NCBI GenBank assembly: GCA_036675345.1 | Contig: JAKFFE010000019.1 | Coordinates: 186,001 to 250,000, forward strand | DNA from: JALYOC01 sp036675345 | GTDB taxonomy: Bacteria; Myxococcota; Myxococcia; Myxococcales; Myxococcaceae | Direction of reading: 5' to 3' | Length of the DNA: 64,000 bases | In this document: positions 26,916 to 36,401 of the stretch, piece by piece | How positions within the stretch are numbered: position 1 is the first letter of the stretch | How the letters are laid out: the number at the start of each line of letters is the position of its first letter | Translations under genes and position numbers: made by a program | Notes under the pieces: generated by a model | Told to the model about the DNA's origin: nothing | What the model saw: the letters and a program-made list of their open reading frames with translations, nothing else | The model's database searches: none

Positions 26916-26995
26916 AAAGGGGACAGGCTACATTTCCTGGCCCGCGGATTGCCTTCCTGCAAGCCGGCGGCCGGGAAATGTAGCCTGTCCCCTTT
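26916..26995. repeat. Palindromic repeat element, paired copy
   Basis: Two perfect 22-base arms face each other: 26916-26937 (AAAGGGGACAGGCTACATTT then CC) and 26974-26995 in inverted orientation. A 36-base GC-rich centre separates them. The pair fills the gap between two convergent genes and could fold into a transcription terminator. A single arm of the same sequence occurs at 41938, so this is a dispersed REP-like family. GGGGACAGGCTACATTT-type repeats are commonly seen near REP-associated (RAYT) transposases; none is in the window. Confidence 0.85.
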
Positions 26996-27010
26996 ATTGG
27001 CGCGGTGCGG

Positions 27011-28279
27011 CTAATCCTCCAGCTTCAGCGGCAGCCCGGCGCTCAGCCGCAGCCCGACGTGGGTGGAGGCCAGCTCGGTGCGGGACTGGATGTGGTTCAC
27101 CTCGGCGGAGAACAGGTCCCGCTCCGACTGGATCACCTCCAGCTGGGTGGCGGCGCCGGCGTCGTAGCGATCCCGTGCCACCTGGGCGGCGCGCTCCGCC
27201 GCCTCCACCTGGGCCTTGGCGGCGGTCACCTTCTTGATCGCCGCGCTCAGCCGCTGCCAGTCGCCGTACACCTGATCCCGCGACGCGTTCTTCTGCCGCT
27301 GCGCCGCCAGCCGGGCGATCTGCCCCTGCGCGTCCTGCGCGCCCCACCCGAAGATGGTTGCCGCGTCCAGTCGCCACACCACCCCCACTCCCGCGCTCCA
27401 GAAGGAGGCCCCGCCGGCCAGGGCGGAGGGGGTCCTGGAAAGCCGCTCGGTGAAGTTGGCGGTGACGCTGGGGACCAGGGCGAACCGGGCCGCGGTGGCC
27501 AGGATCGAGGCCGCGTCGGCGTCCTTCTCGGCCGCCTTCACTGCCGGCAGCTGCAGCGCACCCTTCTCCAGCGTCTCCACGCTCTCCTCCAGGACCAGGT
27601 TGTCCGGGGGCAGGGAGGCGGCATCGCCCACGTCCACCCCGGAGAGGGTGAACAGCGACCGACGGGTGTTGGCCACCAGGGCCTCCGAGTCGGCCACCAT
27701 CTGCCGGGCCCGCTCGGCCTCGGCCCGGGCCCGCATCACCTCCAGCTCGGTGGCCGCCCCGGCCCGCAGGCGGATCTCCTGCAGCTTGTGCTGGGCCTCG
27801 GAGACCGCCAGCGTCCGCTTGGCCGAGGATCGCACCGCCAGCGCGGCGGCGAACCCGTAGTAGGTGGTGGCCACCTGGCGGGTGATCAGCTCGCCGGTGG
27901 CGTCATCCCGGTACCCGGCCGCGTCCAGCACCGCGCCGGAGGCGGCGGCCCGGAACCAACGGGAGGTGTCGATCAGCGGCAGCTCCGCCCGGAACACCGC
28001 ATCCGACTGGAACAGGGGACTGATCACGGTCCTGGGGGCGCCGGGGACCACCTCGAAGCCCACCGCCTCCTGATTGCGGGTCCAGGTCCACTGCGCGGTC
28101 AGGGAGGGCAACATCATCGACCACGCCTGACGGAACTCGGCGGCGGCGCGCAGCCGCTGCTGGGCGCTGATCTGCCGATCCAGGTTGTGCTGCTCGGAGG
28201 CGGCCAGCACCTCCTTGAGGGTGGCGGCCGACGCGGCGCCGGAGACCAGGGCCAACAAGACGATCACTGCGCGCTTCAC
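27011..28279 (-). CDS. TolC-family outer membrane efflux protein
   Basis: This 422-residue protein starts with a signal peptide (VIVLLALVSGAASA, cleavage near residue 18). It shows the two-fold repeat of long helices typical of outer membrane factors, with RLRAGAATELEVMRARAE in the first half and RYDAGAATQLEVIQSERDLF in the second. It would form the trimeric exit duct for the RND pump encoded upstream. Its start overlaps the RND stop by 4 bases, making it the last gene of tetR-adaptor-pump-TolC. Confidence 0.92.
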   Translation of the reverse strand: MKRAVIVLLALVSGAASAATLKEVLAASEQHNLDRQISAQQRLRAAAEFRQAWSMMLPSLTAQWTWTRNQEAVGFEVVPGAPRTVISPLFQSDAVFRAELPLIDTSRWFRAAASGAVLDAAGYRDDATGELITRQVATTYYGFAAALAVRSSAKRTLAVSEAQHKLQEIRLRAGAATELEVMRARAEAERARQMVADSEALVANTRRSLFTLSGVDVGDAASLPPDNLVLEESVETLEKGALQLPAVKAAEKDADAASILATAARFALVPSVTANFTERLSRTPSALAGGASFWSAGVGVVWRLDAATIFGWGAQDAQGQIARLAAQRQKNASRDQVYGDWQRLSAAIKKVTAAKAQVEAAERAAQVARDRYDAGAATQLEVIQSERDLFSAEVNHIQSRTELASTHVGLRLSAGLPLKLED

Positions 28280-31200
28280 TTGGACGCTCCTTCCACGGCG
28301 GAGTCGGAGATCAGGTTCAGGTGACTGGAACCTTCGTCCTCCTCCTTCTCCTCACGCCGGAACCGGGCCCGCAGGCGCCCGAAGGCCAGGGAGATGTCAT
28401 CGAACAGCGAGTAGGCCACCGGGACCGCCACCAGGGTCAACAGCAGCGAGAGCACCTGTCCACCCACCACCACTCCGGCGGTGGCCCGGTTGTACCCGGA
28501 ACCGACGCCGGTGGCGGTCACCAACGGAATCATTCCCGCCACGAACGCCAGGGTGGTCATCAGGATCGGCCGCAGCCGGTCCTTGTTCGCCTGGAGGATC
28601 GCCTTGAGGCGGACCTCCTTGAGCAGCCGGCGGCGCAGCGACTGCGCGTCGCCCTCCTTGGCGCTCTTCACCGCCCGGTCCACCGCCTCCGGGGTCAGCT
28701 GCCCGGCCAGCGCGGACACCAGCCGCGGACGGAGCACCGCGTGCGAACCGCCCAGGTCCAGCCCGCGCAGCGCCGCCTCCGCCAGCGGGTCCGCCTTCTC
28801 CCGCAGCCCGTTGCTGTGATCGATCTGCAAGATGGCGTTCTTCTTCACCACCCCGAAGAGCACGAAGATCCCCAGGAAGCTGTACAGGTCCAGCGCCTGC
28901 CCCATCAGGATCACCGAGAGGATGGCGAAGGGGAGGGTCAGCGGCAGGGTGAGCAGGATGGTCACCGGGTGCAGCCAGGACTCGAACTGCGCGGCCAGGA
29001 TCAGGTACATGAACACCAGCGAGGCCAGCAGCCCCAGCACGAAGGAGATCCCGGTCTCCTTCATCAGCTTGGTGGTGCCCTGCGGCTTGATCGCAAACCC
29101 CGCCGGCAGGTTCTCATCGGCAATCGCCTTCTCCACCGCCTCGCCCAGGGCGCCCTCGTTGGCGCCGGGCCGGGGGTTGGCCATGAAGGTCACCTGCCGC
29201 TCGCGCTGGTAGCGCTGGATGGAGGTGGGACTGGAGGTGGGGGTGATGCTGACCACGTCCGCCAGGGAGACCATCCCCAGCTTGCGGGAGCTGACAGTCA
29301 GCAGCCGCAGCGCGTCCTCGCTGGTCCGGTACTCCTCGGTGGCGCGCAGCACCACGTCGTACTGTTCGCCGCCCTCCGAGTAGGTGGACACCTTCTGGCC
29401 GGCCACCAGGGACTGCAGCGCCATCGCCACGTCCATCACCTGCACCCCCAGGTCGGCGGCGCGATCGCGGTCGATCCGCACCGACAGCTCCGGCTTGCCG
29501 GTGATCAGGGTGGAGTCCACGTCCACCGCGTCCGGGATGGCCTTGATCCGCTTGAGGATGTTCTCGTTGGCGCGAGTCATCAGCTCCAGATCCGGACCGG
29601 CCAGCAACAGCTGGATCCGCTGGGTGGCCTGCCCGCCGCCGAACTCGTTCACGTCCGACACCAGCACCTTCAGGTCCTTGGGGAGGGTGGGCATGATCTT
29701 CTGCCGCAGCACGTCCTTGAACTGCTCCTGGGTCACCGACCGCTGGTCGGGGTGGACCAGCTTCACGAAGATCCGCGCCAGGTTGGGGGTCTTGGCCGGG
29801 TCGTCGCCCACGGTCATCAAGGTCGCCTCCACCTCCGGGTACTCGCGGATCAGCCGCGCCACCCGCTGGCCCACCACCTCGGTGGCGGCCACGCTGCGGC
29901 CCTCCGGCAGGCGGATCAGCAGCTCCAGCTGCGCGCGGTCATCCACCGGAAGGAAGCCCTTCTTGGCGGCCATCGCCAGAGGGCCGGTGGCGATCAGGGT
30001 CACCACCGAGGCGACCACGATCAGCCAGCGGTGCCGCATCGCGAAGGTCAGCAGCTTGCCGTACCCGCGCTCCACCGGGCGGTAGCCCACGTCCACCAGC
30101 CGCTCCAGCATCGTCTTGCGGTGGTCGCCGGCCTTCTTCCGCTTCAGCCAGTGCGCCGCCAACATCGGGGTCAGGGTGAAGCTGACGAACAGCGACACCG
30201 CGATGCTGATGCTCATGGTGACGCCGAAGCTGGCCAGGAAGCGGCCGGGGATCCCGGGCACAAACGCGATCGGGAGGAACACCGCGATCAGGGAGAGGGT
30301 GGTGGCCAGCACCGCCATCCCGATCTCCCGGGTCCCGGCGACCGCTGCCTCCTTGGGGTCCATCCCCTTCTCTTCGATGTGCTTGAAGATGTTCTCCAGC
30401 ACCACGATCGCATCGTCGATCACGATGCCCACCGCCAGGGCCAGGGCCAGCAGGGTGATGCTGTTGAGGGTGTAGCCCACCAGCTTCATCACCGCGAAGG
30501 TGCCGATGATCGAGGTGGGGATGGCCAGCGCGGCGATCACCGTGCTGCGCACGTTGCCCAGGAAGATCAGCACGATGATCGCGGCGAACAGCGCGCCCAG
30601 GATCAGGTGTTCGGTCACCGCGTGGGTGGCAGTGCGGATCACCGCCGAACCATCCCGCTGGATGGCGATGCTGTAGCCAGGCGGCAGCTCCTTCTCCACC
30701 TCCGCCAGCCGCTCCTTGACCTCGTCCACCACCGCCACGGTGTTGGTGCCGGACTGCTTGCGCAGCGCCAGCAGCACGGTGCGGTCCTCGTTCCACATCG
30801 CCGAGCTCTCCAGGTCCTCCACCCCGTCCTCGACGGTGGCCACCTCATCCAGCCGGATCACCCGGCCATCCTGGTTCCGGACGATCACCGCCTTGAGCGC
30901 TTCGATCGACTCCACCCGCCCCTCCACCTTCAGGGTGAGGGTGTCGCGGCTGGTCTCCACCCGGCCGCCGGGGAGGGTGAGGTTCTGGCTGCGGATGGCG
31001 TTGCCGACCTCGGTGGCGGAGATCCCCAGGGAGCGCAGCTTGAGCGGATCCACCAGCACGTTGACCTGCCGGGCGCGCCCGCCGATCAGCACCACCTGGC
31101 CCACCCCGTTGACCGACTCCAGCCGCCGGCGCACCAGCCGGTCCGCCACGTCGGTGATCTCGCGCACGTCCGCCTGCTTGCGCACCCCGCCGGTCTCGCC

Positions 31201-31656
31201 GGCGTTCCCGCCCTGGGAGGCGTTGAGGGCAATGAACAGGATCGGCTGCGCGTCGGGGTCGAACTTCTGCACCACCGGGGGATCGATCCCCGCCGGCAGG
31301 TCGCGCAGGATCCCGTTGATCTTCTGCTGGATCTCCTGGGCCGCCACGTCGGGGTCCTTCTCCAGCTTGAACATCACGATCACCTGCGACACCCCCTCGG
31401 AGGAGATGGAGCGCAGCTCGTCGATGCCGGCGATGGTGTTCACCGCCCCTTCGATCTTGTCCGAGATCTCCCGCTCCACGTCCTCGGGCGAGGAGCCCGG
31501 CTGGACGGTCAGCACCGCCACCGCGGGGAGATCGATCTTCGGGAACTGGTCCACTCCCAGCTGGGTGTAGAAGACCCCACCCACGATCAGGATGACCAAC
31601 GAGAGCACCGTCGCGAAGACGGGCCGCTTGACGCACACTTCAGCGAGCCATTGCAT
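28276..31656 (-). CDS. RND multidrug efflux transporter (HAE1/AcrB-like)
   Basis: This 1126-residue inner-membrane pump has the usual two-fold RND organisation. TM1 is near residues 11-30, porter domains follow, and TM4 has GIVIDDAIVVLEN with the paired Asp residues of the proton relay. The motif AVFLPIAFVPG and the second half with NAILQIDH are also present. It is driven by the proton gradient and works with the adaptor and TolC proteins of the same operon. It is longer than AcrB because of an insertion of roughly 60 residues (about 952-1013) in the cytoplasmic loop before the last helices. Substrates are unknown. Confidence 0.95.
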   Translation of the reverse strand: MQWLAEVCVKRPVFATVLSLVILIVGGVFYTQLGVDQFPKIDLPAVAVLTVQPGSSPEDVEREISDKIEGAVNTIAGIDELRSISSEGVSQVIVMFKLEKDPDVAAQEIQQKINGILRDLPAGIDPPVVQKFDPDAQPILFIALNASQGGNAGETGGVRKQADVREITDVADRLVRRRLESVNGVGQVVLIGGRARQVNVLVDPLKLRSLGISATEVGNAIRSQNLTLPGGRVETSRDTLTLKVEGRVESIEALKAVIVRNQDGRVIRLDEVATVEDGVEDLESSAMWNEDRTVLLALRKQSGTNTVAVVDEVKERLAEVEKELPPGYSIAIQRDGSAVIRTATHAVTEHLILGALFAAIIVLIFLGNVRSTVIAALAIPTSIIGTFAVMKLVGYTLNSITLLALALAVGIVIDDAIVVLENIFKHIEEKGMDPKEAAVAGTREIGMAVLATTLSLIAVFLPIAFVPGIPGRFLASFGVTMSISIAVSLFVSFTLTPMLAAHWLKRKKAGDHRKTMLERLVDVGYRPVERGYGKLLTFAMRHRWLIVVASVVTLIATGPLAMAAKKGFLPVDDRAQLELLIRLPEGRSVAATEVVGQRVARLIREYPEVEATLMTVGDDPAKTPNLARIFVKLVHPDQRSVTQEQFKDVLRQKIMPTLPKDLKVLVSDVNEFGGGQATQRIQLLLAGPDLELMTRANENILKRIKAIPDAVDVDSTLITGKPELSVRIDRDRAADLGVQVMDVAMALQSLVAGQKVSTYSEGGEQYDVVLRATEEYRTSEDALRLLTVSSRKLGMVSLADVVSITPTSSPTSIQRYQRERQVTFMANPRPGANEGALGEAVEKAIADENLPAGFAIKPQGTTKLMKETGISFVLGLLASLVFMYLILAAQFESWLHPVTILLTLPLTLPFAILSVILMGQALDLYSFLGIFVLFGVVKKNAILQIDHSNGLREKADPLAEAALRGLDLGGSHAVLRPRLVSALAGQLTPEAVDRAVKSAKEGDAQSLRRRLLKEVRLKAILQANKDRLRPILMTTLAFVAGMIPLVTATGVGSGYNRATAGVVVGGQVLSLLLTLVAVPVAYSLFDDISLAFGRLRARFRREEKEEDEGSSHLNLISDSAVEGASK

Positions 31657-31685
31657 GGAAGTTGTTCTCTCTTGCTCTCGGTAGG

Positions 31686-32762
31686 CTACTGAACGGTGAT
31701 CGCGCTGCCGTCACGCAGTCCGGGCGGCGGCTGGACGATCACCTTGTCCCCGACCGCCAGCGCCTCCAGCACCGCGATCCGGCCGTCCTGCTGCACCCCG
31801 GTGCGGACCACCATCTCGTAGGCGGTCCCCTCCCGCGCCAGGAACAGCCGGCGGGTGGTCCCGTCCATCCGGATCGCTCCGGTGGGAACGGTGGGCTGCT
31901 CCTCCTCCCCGGTGCGCAGCAGCACGGTGGCGAACATCCCCGGCAGCAGCGCCTGGTCCTCGTTGTCCGCGAACGCCTCCACCACCAGATCCCGGGTGTT
32001 GGTGCGCAGCGCCGGACTGACGAACCGCACCACCGCTGGGAACTTCCGGTCCGGGTACGCGGAGACGTTGATCTCCAGCTGCTGCCCGACCTGGATCTGG
32101 CTCACCACCGCCTCCGGGACACTGATGCTCACCCGCACCGGGTTGACCGCGAACACGCTGGCCACCTTGGACATCGGCTGCACGTACTCGCCCACGTTGA
32201 CGTAGCGCTCGCCCACCACCCCGTTGATCGGCGCGCGGATGATGGTGTCCCCGGCCAGCTTCCCGGCCAGATCCGCCTGCGCCCGGGCGGCGTTGGCGTT
32301 GTACAGCTGCGCGGTGCACTGGGTCTTCTGCCGCTCGTACTCCGCCTTGGGCAGCGCGCCCTGGGAGAAGAGCTGGTCGGCCCGGGCGCAGTCCTGACGC
32401 GCCTGCTGGACCTGGGTCTCCGCCGCCTGGGACTGGGCGTCCGCCGCCGCGGCCTGGAAGCCGGCGGCCTTGGAGTCCACCCGGGCCAGCACCTGCCCCA
32501 CCTTCACCGGCTGTCCGCGCTCCACGTAGGTCGCCGCCACCCGGCCAGCGACGTTGGCCGCCACCTCGGACTGACGCTCGGCCAGCACGCTGCCGGTGAG
32601 GGTCAGGTAGCGCGGCATCTTCCGGTGATCGACCGCGGCGGTCTCCACCTTCACCGCGGGGGGGGCCAGCGCCGGCTTGGGGGCCGGGGCGTTGGCTTCG
32701 GAGGGAGCGCCCTTGCAGGCGGACAGCAGCAGCAGCACGGCGGGGATCAACAGTCGGTTCAT
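31686..32762 (-). CDS. RND efflux periplasmic adaptor lipoprotein
   Basis: The 358-residue membrane-fusion protein has a lipoprotein signal (LLLLSACKG, lipidated Cys16). The lipoyl halves flank a helical hairpin (SEVAANVAGRVAATYVERGQ and IIRAPINGVVGERYVNVGEY, with QVQQARQDCARADQLFSQGA between). Beta-barrel and membrane-proximal domains follow. It links the RND pump to TolC. The gap to the RND gene is 29 bases and the gap to tetR is 31 bases. Confidence 0.93.
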   Translation of the reverse strand: MNRLLIPAVLLLLSACKGAPSEANAPAPKPALAPPAVKVETAAVDHRKMPRYLTLTGSVLAERQSEVAANVAGRVAATYVERGQPVKVGQVLARVDSKAAGFQAAAADAQSQAAETQVQQARQDCARADQLFSQGALPKAEYERQKTQCTAQLYNANAARAQADLAGKLAGDTIIRAPINGVVGERYVNVGEYVQPMSKVASVFAVNPVRVSISVPEAVVSQIQVGQQLEINVSAYPDRKFPAVVRFVSPALRTNTRDLVVEAFADNEDQALLPGMFATVLLRTGEEEQPTVPTGAIRMDGTTRRLFLAREGTAYEMVVRTGVQQDGRIAVLEALAVGDKVIVQPPPGLRDGSAITVQ

Positions 32763-32793
32763 ACGGGCGGGTCGCTTCTGGGGGGAGTGGCGG

Positions 32794-33363
32794 TCAGGGG
32801 GTGAGAGCGCGGGTAAACACCCGCGCGAGGTCTTGGGCGTAGGTCTGGCGGTCCCGCTCGGAGAGCGGCGCGTTGATCAGGTGGGCGGTGAAGGCGCGGC
32901 CCATCAGCGCGCCGAAGATCGCAAAGGCGATCCCCTCCAACTCGGTGGCGGTGACCAGCCGCAGCTCGCTGGCCCGCTTCAGCCAGCCCACCAACGCCCG
33001 GTGTCCGCGGGTGGGGTCCCGAAGGAACTCCTTGGGGGCGATCCCACTCTCCCGCAGGGCGATCACGCAGGGGATGGCGTGGGTGTTGAAAGCCAGGATG
33101 TTCAGGAACATCTCCTGGAGCAGCTCCTCCAGCGGGGCCGGGCGCGGTCCCTGGTTGAGGAACGCGATCCACTCCGGCTCGGGAGGGGTCAGCGCCGCCA
33201 GCATCAACGCCCGCCGGGATCCGAACCGCTTGAGGATCGCCGGCACGGTGACCTTGAGGTCCTCCGCCACCACCTCCAGGGACACGTTGGGGCCCTGCGC
33301 CAGCACCCGCTCCCGGGTGGCCGAGAGGATTTGTTCGTCGCTGATCTGGCGGGGGCGGGCCAT
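32794..33363 (-). CDS. TetR-family regulator of the efflux operon
   Basis: This 189-residue repressor has an N-terminal TetR helix-turn-helix at about residues 10-55 (SLEVVAEDLKVTVPAILKRFGSRRALM) and a ligand-binding helical domain behind it. It is the first gene of the efflux operon, and a perfect 14-base palindrome lies 12 bases before its start codon, so it likely represses itself and the pump until a drug-like ligand binds. The PAILKRFGSRR recognition helix differs somewhat from the usual TLYYHFGSK pattern. Confidence 0.92.
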   Translation of the reverse strand: MARPRQISDEQILSATRERVLAQGPNVSLEVVAEDLKVTVPAILKRFGSRRALMLAALTPPEPEWIAFLNQGPRPAPLEELLQEMFLNILAFNTHAIPCVIALRESGIAPKEFLRDPTRGHRALVGWLKRASELRLVTATELEGIAFAIFGALMGRAFTAHLINAPLSERDRQTYAQDLARVFTRALTP

Positions 33364-33375
33364 GGGCGGTTGCTA

Positions 33376-33389
33376 AGTAACTAGTTACT
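33376..33389. promoter_or_regulatory. TetR operator palindrome
   Basis: AGTAACTAGTTACT is a perfect 14-base palindrome in an AT-rich patch (33374-33395) within otherwise very GC-rich DNA, just upstream of the tetR start. Its position fits an operator overlapping the efflux operon promoter. Confidence 0.75.
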
Positions 33390-33616
33390 AATTAACGCGC
33401 AACATTGAGATCGCCGAGGCCAACCCCCCAGGTTCACGGGGTTTTCCCCCCGGGTCGGTTCCGCCCCTGCCGGTCGGAGACAGCGCGGGGGCGCCACCGG
33501 TTCCCGTCCCCCCGGGAAAATTCGGGGGCGGATCCGGCCCCACCCCGGGCCCGGAAACTGTTGGCCACCGGCGGGGAGGACGGGTCGGAGCGGTCCGCAG
33601 TGCCTACCTTGGGGAC

Positions 33617-33844
33617 ATGAGACGCCAATCCCTTCGGTCCCTGTGGACCTTGCTCTCTGCCGCCACCGTGCTGGTGCTGTTGCTGGGGCCCCGCCGGCGC
33701 CGGCCGCCGATCCACTCCCGTCCGCGGGCGGGGCAATGGGACATCTCCCCGGGAGAGTCACTGCGCCCGGACGGGAGCCGGGACGTGGTGCTGGAGGCCT
33801 CGCTGCAGTCGTTCCCCGGCAGCGACCCGCCGGGGTGGAACTAG
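33617..33844 (+). CDS. Small hypothetical protein with one membrane segment
   Basis: This 75-residue reading frame has a basic start and a hydrophobic stretch (LWTLLSAATVLVLLLG, about residues 9-24), followed by an Arg-rich turn (PRRRRPP) and a soluble tail. The predicted topology is N-in with a short periplasmic or cytoplasmic tail. No family is recognised. It precedes ftsH by 54 bases on the same strand and could be co-transcribed. The 225 bases before it hold no visible gene. Confidence is limited by small size. Confidence 0.5.
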   Translation: MRRQSLRSLWTLLSAATVLVLLLGPRRRRPPIHSRPRAGQWDISPGESLRPDGSRDVVLEASLQSFPGSDPPGWN

Positions 33845-33898
33845 CCGCCCCCGATCCAGATGAGCGCGGCCCCACCCGCCGTTAATGGAACCTGCACG

Positions 33899-35893
33899 AT
33901 GACCGAGCCTACCCAGACGCGGCCTACCCCGGACCAGGCGTCCGAGGCCTCCCAGAAGCCGCCCCAGCGCGCCCCGGACCGCCCCTGGCGGACCGAGGGG
34001 CTGCCCCCCGGCAGCAAGGGGGGACCTCCCCCCAAGGGCCGCAACTGGTGGACCTTCGCCACCCGGTTCCTGATCGCCTACGCGGTGATCTTCGGGCTGC
34101 TGACCCTGCAGGACCGGATGAACGGGCCGCAGACCATCTCCTACTCCGAGTTCACCCAGCAGGTGGAGGCGGGCAACGTCACCGAGCTGTTCGCCCGCGG
34201 CCAGAGCATCCAGGGGGAGCTGAAGGAGTCCCGGCCCTATCCGGGAGAGGAGAAGAAGACCTACCAGCGCTTCGCCACCGAGCGGCCGGTGTTCGCCCAG
34301 GACGACCTGCTGGCGAATCTGGAGAAGCACGGCGCGGTGGTGAAGGCCACCCCGGTGGTGGCCGAGCGGGGGGCGCTGCTGAACCTGCTGATCTCCTTTG
34401 CCCCGATGCTGCTGCTGGTCGGCTTCTACCTGTGGATGTTCAAGCGGCAGCAGGCGGGGATCGGCGGGATGCTCTCCGGCGGCGGCAAGCGCAAGCCGGT
34501 GGACCCGGAGAAGGTGCGGGTGACCTTCGCGGACGTGGCGGGGATCGACGAGGTGAAGGACGAGATCACCGAGCTGGTGGACTACCTGCGCGCCCCGGAG
34601 AAGTACCGGGAGATCGGCGCCCGGGCCCCCAAGGGGGTGTTGCTGTCCGGAGCGCCCGGCACCGGCAAGACCCTGCTGGCCCGGGCCACCGCCGGGGAGG
34701 CCAAGGTGCCCTTCTTCTCCGCCAGCGCCTCGGAGTTCATCGAGATGATCGTGGGGGTGGGCGCCAGCCGGGTCCGGGAGCTGTTCCAGGCCGCCCGGGA
34801 GGTGGCCCCGGCGATCATCTTCATCGACGAGATCGACACCATCGGCCGGGCCCGGGGCGGACCGCGGGCGATGGGCGGCCACGACGAGCGCGAGCAGACC
34901 CTGAACCAGATCCTCACCGAGATGGACGGCTTCTCCGGCGCGGAGGGGGTGATCGTGCTGGCGGCCACCAACCGCCCGGACGTGCTGGATCCGGCGCTGC
35001 TGCGCCCCGGCCGCTTCGACCGGACGATCATGGTCCACGCCCCGGATCAGGTCGGCCGGCGGGAGATCCTCAAGGTCCACGCCCGGGGGGTCCCGCTGGC
35101 GCCGGACGCGGATCTGGAACAGCTGGCCCGCTCCACCCCGGGGATGACCGGCGCCGAGCTGGCGAACCTGATCAACGAGGCGGCGCTGATGGCGGTGCGT
35201 CGCAAGCACACCCAGGTCAACTCGCAGGATCTGTTCGACGCCTTGGAGAAGGTGCAGCTGGGCGCGGCGCGCAACGTGGTGATGCCGCTGGCCGAGCGTC
35301 GCCGCACCGCCTACCACGAGGCGGGCCACGCCCTGTTGGGGATGCTGCAGAAGGGCGCGGACCCGGTGCGCAAGGTCTCGATCATCCCCCGCGGCCGGGC
35401 GCTGGGAGTGACCCTCTCCACCCCGGAGCAGGATCGCTACGGCTACGACTCCAGCTATCTGAAGGGCCGGATGATCGGCGCCCTGGGAGGGATGGCGGCG
35501 GAGGAGCTGGTGTTCGGGGTGGTGACCACCGGGGCGGAGAGCGACCTGGAGACCTGCACCCAGATCGCCCGTTCGATGGTCGGCCGCTGGGGGATGTCCG
35601 AGCGGATCGGCCCGGTGTCGATCTTCCCGCTGGAGGGCGACCCGCGGATGATGGGCGTCTCCGAAGGCACCCTGGACGCGGTGGCGGAGGAGGTCCGGCT
35701 GCTGATCGACGACTGCTACCAGCAGGCCAAGACCGTGTTGGGACAGAACCGCCACCGCCTGGACTCGATCGTGACCCGGCTCCTGGAGCACGAGACCCTG
35801 GACGAGGCCGGGGTCTACGCCGCCGCCGGACTCTCCCGCGAGGCCCCGCCCCTGCCCGCGCAGGAGGAGACCCCCACCCCACTGCACTCGTAG
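33899..35893 (+). CDS. ftsH: ATP-dependent zinc metalloprotease FtsH
   Basis: The 664-residue membrane AAA+ protease has an N-terminal Pro-rich tail and TM1 (FATRFLIAYAVIFGLLTL). A periplasmic domain and TM2 (LLISFAPMLLLVGFYLWMF) follow. The AAA module has Walker A GAPGTGKT (residues 251-258) and Walker B IIFIDEID; the second region of homology carries ATNRPDVLDPALLRPGRFDR. The peptidase zinc motif is HEAGH (His473, His477). FtsH degrades misfolded membrane proteins and short-lived regulators. An in-frame ATG at 33860 would add 13 residues; neither start has a strong ribosome binding site. The long Pro-rich N-terminus is unusual compared with E. coli. Confidence 0.95.
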   Translation: MTEPTQTRPTPDQASEASQKPPQRAPDRPWRTEGLPPGSKGGPPPKGRNWWTFATRFLIAYAVIFGLLTLQDRMNGPQTISYSEFTQQVEAGNVTELFARGQSIQGELKESRPYPGEEKKTYQRFATERPVFAQDDLLANLEKHGAVVKATPVVAERGALLNLLISFAPMLLLVGFYLWMFKRQQAGIGGMLSGGGKRKPVDPEKVRVTFADVAGIDEVKDEITELVDYLRAPEKYREIGARAPKGVLLSGAPGTGKTLLARATAGEAKVPFFSASASEFIEMIVGVGASRVRELFQAAREVAPAIIFIDEIDTIGRARGGPRAMGGHDEREQTLNQILTEMDGFSGAEGVIVLAATNRPDVLDPALLRPGRFDRTIMVHAPDQVGRREILKVHARGVPLAPDADLEQLARSTPGMTGAELANLINEAALMAVRRKHTQVNSQDLFDALEKVQLGAARNVVMPLAERRRTAYHEAGHALLGMLQKGADPVRKVSIIPRGRALGVTLSTPEQDRYGYDSSYLKGRMIGALGGMAAEELVFGVVTTGAESDLETCTQIARSMVGRWGMSERIGPVSIFPLEGDPRMMGVSEGTLDAVAEEVRLLIDDCYQQAKTVLGQNRHRLDSIVTRLLEHETLDEAGVYAAAGLSREAPPLPAQEETPTPLHS

Positions 35894-35957
35894 GACGCTC
35901 GCCCGGGCTTCAGGCAGGCCACCGACGCTTCCGCGGCCCATCCGTATCTTCCGATCC

Positions 35958-36401
35958 ATGGACCACCTGGACCTGCGTGAACCGGATCGGCTGCGCGACC
36001 GCACCACCCGGAAGGTGCGGGACAGAATCGACGCCCAGCTGGAGGAGGAGGTGCGGTTGGCCACCGCGGGCGGCTCGGCGGGCCTGCGCGAGCGGCTGGG
36101 CAAGCTGGACGCGGAATGGGACCTGGACCGGGCGCTGATGGCCAACTTCGCGGTGCTGGGCGGGCTCTCCTTCGGGCTGGGCGTCTCCCAGCGCAAAGGC
36201 TTTCGGCGGGGCAACGGCTGGCTGTACCTGTTCGGTGCCCAGATCAGCTTCCTGCTGCTGCACTCCCTGGTCGGCTGGTGCCCGCCGTTCGAGGTCTTCC
36301 GCCGACTGGGCTTCCGCAGCGCCCGGGAGATCGAGGCCGAACGCCACGAGCTGCTCACCCGGCTGGAGCGGGCCACCCGGGCCGCCACCCACCACGTCTA
36401 G
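35958..36401 (+). CDS. DUF2892-like membrane protein
   Basis: This 147-residue protein has an N-terminal charged helix (RDRTTRKVRDRIDAQLEEEV) and two hydrophobic segments near residues 60-76 and 88-105. It ends in GWCPPFEVFRRLGFRSAREIEAE. The short GWCPP-RRLG block is the recurring end of DUF2892-type inner-membrane proteins, whose function is unknown. It follows ftsH by 64 bases. Its stop overlaps the convergent kinase by 4 bases. Confidence 0.7.
   Translation: MDHLDLREPDRLRDRTTRKVRDRIDAQLEEEVRLATAGGSAGLRERLGKLDAEWDLDRALMANFAVLGGLSFGLGVSQRKGFRRGNGWLYLFGAQISFLLLHSLVGWCPPFEVFRRLGFRSAREIEAERHELLTRLERATRAATHHV

Noticed and set aside
28321..31692. 1123-codon plus-strand open frame opposite the RND pump gene
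   Set aside because: Low-complexity His/Gln-rich translation with no family signature; the minus strand is a clear RND transporter.
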